From NCBI GenBank assembly GCA_946407095.1, contig CAMJMR010000014.1:1-50505 (forward strand): 50,505 bases of DNA, written 5' to 3'. The position numbers and the translations under genes were made by a program. The DNA is from an uncultured Selenomonadales bacterium (GTDB lineage Bacteria > Bacillota > Negativicutes > Selenomonadales > Selenomonadaceae). The notes beneath the pieces were generated by a model that saw nothing but the letters and a program-made list of their open reading frames with translations, ran no database searches and was not told the DNA's origin. Below, in pieces: positions 1 to 9,000 of the stretch (the first letter of the stretch is position 1; the number at the start of each line of letters is the position of its first letter).

Positions 1-1044
1 CTCATAATACACTTACTATATCACTTTTTACCCTTTATGAACACCTGTTCTAAGAAATTATATTTGACTCGGACTAAATTCGACACGAGAAATTCTGTGC
101 CGTACAGAAAATTTTTCAACGAGAAATATTTCGAGGACTTCTTTAAGGCGCGAGGATTCGAAATAGTTTCGCCGGAAGAATTGAGCCTTGAAGAGCAAAT
201 TTCTCTTGTCTTGGGTGCGGATGAGATTGTTGCGATACTCGGCACTTTGACGCATTGGGCAATGTTTTGCAAGCCCGACGCAAAATTTATCATGCTTAAT
301 CGCACAAGTGCATCAATTTCGCTTCAAACTTTTATCAACGAGGCATTTGGCATAAAAAACTACTGCATTGTCGACGCAGCCAAAAATTTCATGTATGCCA
401 GGCACGATAACGGCGTCTTTTTGCTCGGCTCAAATAAATACTGGAAAGAATTCGTTGCTGACTATTTTGGCGAAAAAATCGACGAAGACGACGATATTTC
501 CTACTTGGAAGGCGCTTTGGACAAATATGTAAATTACTGGTGCCGCAAGTATCAAGACCCGAAAAATTTGAACATATGGATTGAGTCGTTGAGCGGCATG
601 TGTCACAGAATCGTTGAGCTTGAGCGGGCGGCAAGCAAGAAGCGTCCTTTGCTAAGCTATCAGACGCATGTTGCAAGTAAAGGCTGGGGCACATGGAACA
701 GTGAAGGCATGTTCAGCAACCCGCTTGACCAAAAGCTTGACATTCAGGCGATTAAAATAGATTTCGCAGGGTGCAAGGTTCATTACGCGGTCTACTTCAA
801 CGAGACGGAAGGCTGGTCGGCGGAAGTGGCGGCTCCTGAACAAGCGGGCACGACAGGCAAGGGCAAGCCAATCACGGGCGTAAAAATTCGGCTCGACGAG
901 GCTGGCGCAAAAGAATTCGACATCCTCTATCGCCTCCACACCTTCGACGACACCTGGACGCCTTGGGCGAAAAACGGCGAAGAACTTCTTTCAGGCGGCG
1001 TCAAGCTGAATTCGCTTCAAATAGAACTGAAACCCAAAGCTTAA
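1..1044 (+). CDS. Glycosyltransferase family 61-like protein with C-terminal ChW-like repeats (5' partial)
   Basis: The frame is open to the left edge, so the 5' end lies outside the window; the first visible ATG (37) has no ribosome site. The N-terminal ~90 visible residues resemble the C-terminal half of GT61/DUF563 glycosyltransferases: KKLYLTR, NE near a GFEIVSPEELSLEEQ stretch, then a conserved Ala-Asp-Glu-Ile-Val turn before a hydrophobic segment. The last ~130 residues hold three weakly similar units with GW/W and final hydrophobic-x-Ile-x-hydrophobic strands (THVASKGWGTW; FNETEGWS; LHTFDDTWTPW), resembling clostridial hydrophobic (ChW) repeats that act at the cell surface. A role in cell-envelope glycan synthesis is inferred; acceptor and donor cannot be told. 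A terminator follows directly, so this is the last gene of its transcript. Confidence 0.6.
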   Translation, partial: LIIHLLYHFLPFMNTCSKKLYLTRTKFDTRNSVPYRKFFNEKYFEDFFKARGFEIVSPEELSLEEQISLVLGADEIVAILGTLTHWAMFCKPDAKFIMLNRTSASISLQTFINEAFGIKNYCIVDAAKNFMYARHDNGVFLLGSNKYWKEFVADYFGEKIDEDDDISYLEGALDKYVNYWCRKYQDPKNLNIWIESLSGMCHRIVELERAASKKRPLLSYQTHVASKGWGTWNSEGMFSNPLDQKLDIQAIKIDFAGCKVHYAVYFNETEGWSAEVAAPEQAGTTGKGKPITGVKIRLDEAGAKEFDILYRLHTFDDTWTPWAKNGEELLSGGVKLNSLQIELKPKA

Positions 1045-1063
1045 AGCAATACGGCAACAAAAA

Positions 1064-1102
1064 AGGCGGCGGCTCCGAAGAGTCGACCGCCTGATTTTTT
1101 TT
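1064..1102 (+). terminator. Intrinsic terminator between convergent genes
   Basis: The arms AGGCGG and CCGCCT enclose a partly paired loop and are followed by T8. A run of seven A on the other side gives a T-run on the minus strand too, so it may serve both the glycosyltransferase gene and the convergent PAS–GGDEF–EAL gene, whose stop codon lies in the T-run. Confidence 0.75.
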
Positions 1103-2756
1103 ACAAGTACTTGGCAATGATTTCGTCCAAAGTTATCGCCTCGGAATAGTAATGCCCTTGCACGTTCGTTATCGGGAATTTCTTAACCTCGTCGCGAATT
1201 TTGGCGTTCTCTATCCCCTTCAAGCAGACTTGCGTGCCCAATTCCGCCGCCAGCTCCGACAAGTGCCGAACGATTTGCAAATTGCCCGCGTCGTTCATGT
1301 TCGTTATGTATTCCTTTTCCAGCTTGATGAAATTCGGGGCAAGGTCGCGCAGAAAGTCAATCGACGCCACGCCGCTGCCGAAGTCGTCAATCAAGCACAG
1401 AATGCCCTTGCGTTTCAGCGCGCGCACTATTCGGCTCAATATTTCGGGCTCAATCAGTCGACAGCTCTGTGTCAGCTCGAAGCAAAGATTTTCCAGCGGG
1501 AAGCCCACCGACGCAGAAATTTTGTCTATCTCCTCGAAAAGGAAGTCGTCGACAATCTGCGCGGGCGAAATGTTCACGTTGACCATCATATCGGGCTTGC
1601 GCGCCAAAATTTTCATGCCGTCCTCCATGGCGCGCCGCAATATCCAATAACCCAGCTCCTCGAACAGATAATCGCGCTCCAAGACGGGGACGTAAGCCGA
1701 CGGCGGGACATCGCCGAATCTTTTGCTATGCCAGCAGAGCAATGCCTCCATAGACGTGAGCCGCTCGGTTTTGGCGTCAAGCACGGGCTGATAGCGCAGG
1801 GAAAAGTTTTCGCAGTCCATTAGGATGTTGTCGCGAACTTCAGCCAGCAGCTCCAACGATTCATGCGTATTCATGCCGATTGCGCCGTTGTAGTTGACCA
1901 GCTTGCCATTGTGATAGAATTTCGATTCTTGATAGGCGAAGTTCAGGCACGAATGGATTGTGCGCTCGTCGTAGTTGCCGCCGTCAAAGTTAATCATGCC
2001 GCCGTTAATCGACAGCACTTGGCGGACGTTCTCGACGGGCAAGCCTGCCTGCGCGGCTCGGCGAAGTTTCTCGTACTTTACGGCGATTTCTTCAGGCAAA
2101 AGGCTTTCAGTCAGGAAGGCGAACTTCGCGCCGTCCATGCGGTAAACCGTGCCGTCTTGCCCGACAGCCTCTTGAAGAAGCCAGCCCGTCTCTTGCAAAA
2201 CCGAATTGCCGAACGCGTAGCCGTGTTCCTCGTTGATTTGATTCATGCGATTGATTCCGCACATCATAGCCACGCAACTGCGCTTAAGTTCGACTGCCGC
2301 GCCCAAGTCTCTGAAAAAGCCGTAGCGATTGCGCAAAACCGTCACGGGGTCGGTGCTCTCGGTCAAGCCCTCGTTGATTATGATTCCGCCTATGAATTCG
2401 GGCTTGCCGTCGTCCGTTTTGCCTATCGCCGCGCCTATGAAGCGCAGGACAGCGTAAGTGCCGTCTTTTAGCCGCGTCCGATAACTCATGTCGTAGCCGC
2501 GCAGTTCGCCGCTCATCAATGCCTTAATCGTGCGCGTGTAGACGAAATGGTCTTCGGGGTGAACGTAATTGCCCCAATCGATGTGCCCGCCCGTTATGTA
2601 TTCGTCGGGCAAGCCCAAAAGCTCCACGGCGGCGGGGCTGAAGCGTGACACATTGCCCGCCACGTCGTAGACTGCAACGTAGTTGCCGCGCCCTATCATT
2701 GTGTAGGCGTTGAACAGGTCGTCGAGGATTTTGCGGTGTTGAGTTTTTGTTGCCAT
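1101..2756 (-). CDS. PAS–GGDEF–EAL protein with degenerate catalytic sites
   Basis: The domains in order are a PAS fold (about residues 22–128), a GGDEF domain (135–300) and an EAL domain (305–551). The cyclase signature is DGAKF at 208–212 instead of GGDEF, so cyclase activity is unlikely. In the EAL domain E337 (MEALL), N395, E427, D457/D458 (DDFGSG), K478 and Q533 are kept. The conserved glutamate of the AEGVE loop is Lys513 (LKGIEN). In the family that residue is needed for phosphodiesterase activity, so this may be a c-di-GMP or protein-binding sensor rather than an enzyme. No membrane segment is visible, so it is probably cytoplasmic. The start is well set: AAGGAG lies 7 nt before the ATG. 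It stands alone, downstream of the giant surface-protein genes on the same strand. Confidence 0.88.
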   Translation of the reverse strand: MATKTQHRKILDDLFNAYTMIGRGNYVAVYDVAGNVSRFSPAAVELLGLPDEYITGGHIDWGNYVHPEDHFVYTRTIKALMSGELRGYDMSYRTRLKDGTYAVLRFIGAAIGKTDDGKPEFIGGIIINEGLTESTDPVTVLRNRYGFFRDLGAAVELKRSCVAMMCGINRMNQINEEHGYAFGNSVLQETGWLLQEAVGQDGTVYRMDGAKFAFLTESLLPEEIAVKYEKLRRAAQAGLPVENVRQVLSINGGMINFDGGNYDERTIHSCLNFAYQESKFYHNGKLVNYNGAIGMNTHESLELLAEVRDNILMDCENFSLRYQPVLDAKTERLTSMEALLCWHSKRFGDVPPSAYVPVLERDYLFEELGYWILRRAMEDGMKILARKPDMMVNVNISPAQIVDDFLFEEIDKISASVGFPLENLCFELTQSCRLIEPEILSRIVRALKRKGILCLIDDFGSGVASIDFLRDLAPNFIKLEKEYITNMNDAGNLQIVRHLSELAAELGTQVCLKGIENAKIRDEVKKFPITNVQGHYYSEAITLDEIIAKYL

Positions 2757-2835
2757 TGAATCACTCCTTGTCCGGGGTTATTGGCGGCGGGCGTGTCCCG
2801 TCGATTCGATTAATTTTAATTTTTATGTTTAGGAT

Positions 2836-3006
2836 CTACTTTTTCTTTGCTCACCCAAAGAAAAAGTAGCAAAAAGAAAAGGTGCCTCGCAGGGGCGAAG
2901 GGTCGTGACCCGCACCGCCCGATAATTTCAGCGTGATTGCGCCGACGGTTTTTGCATCACGCAAAAGCGTCGGCGGACGGCCGCCCGTCCATGGGCGGCC
3001 TTTTTA
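2836..3006 (+). repeat. Three-hairpin dispersed element, copy A
   Basis: Hairpin 1 has a perfect 14-bp stem (CTACTTTTTCTTTG) and a 6-nt loop. Hairpin 2 has outer arms GCCGACG/CGTCGGC and loop ATCAC. Hairpin 3 is GGCCGCCC–GTCCAT–GGGCGGCC followed by TTTTTA, so it could terminate transcription on the plus strand. It fills most of the gap between the first giant gene's stop and the GGDEF/EAL gene, in antisense orientation to both. An AT-rich stretch just upstream (2810–2835) is similar to that before copy F. Confidence 0.85.
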
Positions 3007-3018
3007 TGTGCGTGTCGA

Positions 3019-6000
3019 TTATTTTTTAGTCCAGGTGTTCGTCGCGCGGTCGGCAAGGTAAGTTTCGCCGTTCAAAGCAAATTCGACGGCCGCCGAGCCT
3101 TCGACGTTGAGCTTGCCGCCGTCAGCAAAGTTTATCGTCACCGAGCCTTGAGATATTTCCGTCGAGGCGATTTCCGCCAGCGTCATGCCCGCCAAGTTCA
3201 CAACGTCGCCGTCAGCCACGCCCGCTATCGTGTCGTCGCCGTTGCCGTAAGCGTAGAAGAACATATCCTTTCCCGCGCCGCCGATAAGCATATCGTTGCC
3301 GCCGAGACCGCCCCAGAGGCTTGTATTGCCGCCGCCCGCCAAAATCGTGTTGTCGAGCGCGTTGCCCGCCAAAATATTTTCGCCCGCCGAGTTCGTCGCG
3401 TCAAGCGTGCGGATGTCGCCCAGATAATATTTTCCGTCCGAGCCGTCAAGCCAAACCGCCGCGTGTTCGCCGACAGTCAAAGTCGCATTGTTGCCCGTCG
3501 CCACGAAGCAATTTGCCTTGTCGTCGTAAGAGAGCGCAGTCGTGTCGACTTTCGCAGTCAGGTTGTTGATTTGGAAAAGCTTGCCCAGCGCGGCGTCGAG
3601 AGTGAGCCAATCGTTTCCGCCGTTGAGTTGCAAGAGGACGTTGCCCGCGTCCGCAGTGACCGAGGTGACTTCATCGGTGCCCACGTTGATTTTGTCCGCC
3701 GTCATCAGATTCGAGCCGTCGTAGAATTCAAAATCGCTGATAGAGTCGTTGCCGTCGCCTGCCACGAAGAAAAATTCCGTCGAGCCGCCTTTGTCGTCCG
3801 AGGTGTTGCCGCGCAGGAGGTCATTGCCCGCGCCGCCCCATATGCTGTTCTTTGCCGTGCCCGCCGTCAAAGTTTCGTCGTTTGCCGAGCCGATAAGCGT
3901 AGCGGAGCCTTTGCCCGCCGTTATGCTGTTTATGCCGTAAAAGTAAAGCGAGCCGTTGTTGCGTAGGTCGACTTTCAGCGCGCCGTTAAAGCCCGTGAAG
4001 TCGACGCCCGAATTTTCGCCCGCGTAGATGTCGGCAAGGTCGTCGCCCGCCGCGATGACGGAATTTTTCTGCGCCACGGCAATTTTGTATTCGACGCCGT
4101 CGGCAAGCTCTTTGAGGTTCACGAACGCTTCACCGTTGCCGACGCCGCTCAAAACCGCCGAGCCGTTGTCGGTCGTTATGCTGACGTTCGTGCCGTCGAA
4201 GACGTTCTTCCAAGTGCCGCCGCCCGCAATGTTGTCGCTTGAATGGTCAAAGCCCGCGCTGAAGTTTTCAATCGTGTCTTTGCCGCCGCTTAGTGAAACC
4301 GTTGCGCCCGTGTAGCCGTTGCGAGTTTCGGGCAAGTTGATGACGTTTTCACCCGCGCCGCCGTCGACGAAGCTGCCCTCTGCCGCGAAGATTGTATCGT
4401 CGCCCGTGCCGCCGCGCAGGGTTGAAAAGGTGTCGCCGACGATAATCAAAGCCTGCGTTTCGTTGCCGGCGTCGAGTTCGCCGTTGTGCGAGGCGAAGCC
4501 GACAGCTTGACCCGTGCCGCCTCTGTCGAAGAAGTTGACGACTTCATTGCGCGTGCCGAGGTCGACAGCCGCCGAGCCGATTGAAATTTTGCCTTCGTCG
4601 AAGGAAATGGCTCCGCCGCCGACAGCCGCCGCAATGTCAAGGTAATTCGTGCCAAAGCCCGTGCCCGTCGTCGCGTCGTAGCCGTCGAGCGTCATTTTGC
4701 CGCCCGTCGCGAACAGCCACGTATTGCCGCCCGTCATCGTCACGTGAACGTTTCTGCCTTGGCTGACAACGGTATCGTCGCCCGCCGAGATGTTGACGCG
4801 AGCCGCCGCCCTTTCGACGACAGCCAAATCGCCGCCGCTCATGGAAAAGTTTCCGACTTCGCCTTCGCCCGCCGTGAAAACGTTTTCGGGCTTGAACTTG
4901 TCAATCAGCTCCGCCGCCGTCGTCTTGCGCGTTACCAACAGGTTGGCGGCGTCGTAGACGTAAGCACCCGCATCGCCGAGCCCGACGACAACATCATCCG
5001 CGCCGAGCGTGAACGTTTCGCCGTTGACGACGTAGCTGCCCGCCTCCGAGACCGTCAAGCTTGCGCCTTCGTCGAGCCCTACGACTTCCTTGTTGAGAAT
5101 CCAAATGCCGTCGTCGTCTTCGGCCAGCGTGAAGCGGTTGCCGTTGAGAGCCATTGACGCGCCGAGCATTTGCGCCCACGTCTTGTCGACAGCCGCAGTA
5201 TTAATCGCGGTGCCGTCGGTGGCGTCGTGCAGGTAAAGGAAGCCGTCATAAGCTCCAATCGACGAGATGTCGCCGTCAATCGTGACGCCCGTGCCGTTGA
5301 CTACCAACTTGTCCGACATGTAGTCGAAAATTAAATCGCCTTCGAGCCCGCTGACGCCGGTTAGGTATTGGTCGCTGTCGAAGTCGAAGGTAATGTTATC
5401 GTCGCCGCGAACAGTGACGCCGAGCGAATCATCTTCCACGCCGAATTGGAACTTGCCCGCCGTGTCGGTGTGAACTTTCGAGACGCCGCCGAGAGCCTCA
5501 AGCGTCGAGCCGCGGCTCAGGTTGAAAATTTCCGCGCCGAGCGAGCTGTTGGCAATGTCAATCGTTCTGTCGCCGTGAATAATGATTGGCGAGCCGCCGT
5601 CGAGCGAAACCGCGTGAGCCGTGAAGTCGCCGCTTACCGTGCCGTTCAAACCGTCGAACGCTCTGACTGAAGCTTTCCCAACGTCAAAACGTCCCGTTAT
5701 CGTTACGCTTGAGTCGCCGCTTATCGTGTAACGCTTATCGGCGATTTTAAACGTGCCGTCCGTTTCCGTCACTATGTCGAACACAGAATAAATTTCTTCG
5801 TCGTCAAGGGCGGCGGAGGCGGTGACCGTGACGGGCGCGCTTATCCCGATAATCTTTTGCAGGCCGAGCAAGTCCGTCTGCACGCGATAGCCGTCGTCGC
5901 CGCGAGCCGTGAAGCTTTCCTTGAAGATTTTGCCGATGTCGGTCGAATTGGTAATGCCGATGCGTTCTTCGCTCTCTTTGGTCAACGTGCGGCTGAATTC

Positions 6001-9000
6001 AAAGCCGTACCTGTCGCCCGTGACGCTGATACCCGTCGGGACGTCTTCGGTCAGTTCAAAGATTCGGTTGTCGACAGTGACGTTGCCCGCCTCCGTCAAG
6101 ACGAACGATTTGCCTTTGCCCAAGCCCGCCACTTCGACGCCGTTGCCGACAGTGACAGCCTCCGCCGTTATCATCACGTCGCCTCTGCCCGTGAACGTCA
6201 TATCGTCTACAGAAATTTCGCCGCCGCGCAGATTGAACGTCATCATGTCGTCGGTCGCCGTTATCGGGATGTCGGCGGTGGTCGTCGTTATCTTTTGCCC
6301 GTTGAGCGTGTAAGTGCCCGCGTCGGTCGTCGTGAAGTACAGCGCGGGAACCAAGTCCTTTAGGTCGGTGGAAAGGTCGGAGCCTTCCGCGATTTTGAAA
6401 AGGTTGTGTCCGATTTGAATCGTGCCGCTGTTGACGGTAAAGGTGCTTGCTTTGTCGTCGCGTGACCAAGTGATTCGCATTGCGCCGGTGTCCGCCGCGT
6501 AGACCGTGCCGTTGCCGGCAAAGGCAATGTGACCCGTGCCGCCGAGCGTTTCGAGCGTCGTAAGAATCGGTTGCCCGCCGAGCGTCGTGGTCGCGGTTAT
6601 CGTCGAGTTCTCATCAAAGGAAATGGTGCCCGCGTTGTAGTACAGCGTGCCCTTTATGCCGCTGATATTCGTTTGCACACCGGCGGGCGTCGTCAAGGCG
6701 ATGTCGAGGTTTTCGTCGTCGGAAGTGATTTTGATTCCCTTGACGGCGTCGAGGGTTACCGAGCCTGTCGAGCCGTGCGAAGTCATCTTGAGATTAACGC
6801 CGTCCGTCCAGGTGAGGTCGGCAACGGTGCCGTCTTCGAGCGAAATTTTTCCGTCGTTGCCGAGGACAACCGCGCCCGTCAAGCCGAGCGTCGCCTTGCG
6901 TCCTGCTGTGACGAAATTCAATTCGAGATTGCCGTCGCCCGCCTTCGGAGCGAAACGAATGCCGCCGTCGACAAAGGACAGCTGTCCGCTTGCGTCGTCA
7001 AGGGCGGTGATTTTCAATACGTCTTTGCCTCTTTCGGGCGTGAGCGTGATTGTCGTGCCCTTAGTCAAGCCGACAGACTGCGCGGCGTTGTCGAGAATGA
7101 TTGAGCCGCCGCCGATTGACAAGTTGCCTGCGAAAGTGATTTGGTCGCCGCGCTTTATCGCGAAGTCAAGGGAGCCGTCGCCGTCTTTGGGCGTGAGCAA
7201 AATTTTTCCGTCGTCGACGGACAATTTAACGCCCGCGTCTTCGGTCGCGGTGAACGTGGCGGAAAAGTCGCCCGCGTTCAAGTCAACGGTCGTGCCCTTC
7301 GTCATGTAAACTTCCCGCGTCGCGAAATCCAAGCCAACCTTGCCGTCGATAGCGAGGTCGTTGTTGACGAGCGTCTGTCCGTCCTTGCTGAACGTGAGCT
7401 GCAACGCGTGCTTGCGTTCGTTCGGGAAATTGATTTCGAGTTTGCCGTCGACGAGGTCGGGAACGAATACGACGGTCGTATCGTGAGTGGCGGCTCTGAT
7501 GTCGTAAGTGCTACCCGACGTGCGCCCTTTAAGCGTGAGGTTCACGAAAGTATTGGTGCCGTCGCCGTGCGAGCTGTTCGCGCCCGTCAAGCCGAAAGTG
7601 CCCGTCGAGGGTCTGTAGCTTAGGACGCCGCCCATTTCCAAGCCGCCCGCGAAAATCGGAGTGCCGCCGCTTGAGATTGAAAGATTTGCCGCCGCGCCGT
7701 CGTCGAGCATGAAATAATGAACGTCCTCTTCAATCTTATGAGTCGCGGAAATATCTTTGTCGGCAGTGAAGTTGATGATTTGTTCGCCGCGTGTGAATGA
7801 AACGGTCGTGCCAGCCGTGCAGGAAAATTTTTGCGTCGCGGGGTCGAAAGTGATTGAGCCGCTTGTGACTTCGACGTTGTTGGTTGCTTTGGTAGTGGCT
7901 TGAATCATGCCGTCGCTTTGAGCAACCATGAAAAGTTTGCCGCCTTCAATCGTCGAGACTTTAACGGGCGCGTCCTCGGCGAATGCAACGGTATCGTAAT
8001 CGGTCATTCGGACTTCGATGTTATCGGCGGTCGTGGTGATGTTCATGCCGTTAAGCGTGTAGTTGCCCGCCGTCTCCAAAACGGTCGAAAAACGCGGATT
8101 AGAAATCTCTGCGTTTGAGCCTTCGGAAACCGAAAATTGAGAGGTTGACGCTTTTAATGTTGCCCTGCCGTCATTCACATAACAGCCGTGATTACGTTCG
8201 TTGACAACACTGACGCGGGCACCGTCTTCAGAAATTAACGTTAAACCGTCGGAAGTGATACGAATAATGCCTTCGCCGCCTTCGCTCTTGAATGTAGTGC
8301 CGCCCGTGCCTGCTTGCGCGTAGTAACTGCCGACAACCGAAGTGCCGTCCGACAAAATCACGTCGCCGCTCTTGTAAGTCACTGTGCCGGTTATTTCGGT
8401 TAAGTAAAAGGTTCTATACTTTGCAACACTAGCCAAGCTTAAACTAAGTGCGTCGGGTGTGGCGGGCGTTACTGACAAGCCGCCTTCGGTCGAAAATCTC
8501 ATCGTGCCGCTTGCGTCGGTGTTTGCGGTTATCGTCAAAATTTCGCCGTCCGCGAAAACGTTTCGGACGACGGTGCCCTTTGCCAAAGAGATTGAGCCGT
8601 CGAGACTGTAAGTAACCGAGCCCGTCACGTCGAGGGAAGCCGTCCGCGTCTGTCCGTCGCGAGTGATTGAAAGTTCCAAGCCGCCGTCGTCCGAGCCGGG
8701 CTTGAAAGTGATTCCGTTCGCGCCGAGGACAAGCGAGCCGCCCGCGTCGTCGGTCGCCTTGAAGTTGACGATATAGCCGCCGCCGAAGTCGATTCGCAAT
8801 TCGGTGCCTTTGGTTACGGTCAACGCGCCGCCTTCGCCAAGGATGAACGAGCCGCTTAAGACTTCAAGGTTTGCGTTAATGGAGCCGCCCGCGCTTTTAA
8901 GCGTGAGGTCGAGCGAGCCGTCGCCCGTGTTCGGAGTGATGACAACGCCGTTGCCCGCGATTGACAGCGCAGTCGTTGCGTTGCCGTTCGCCGTCGCGAT

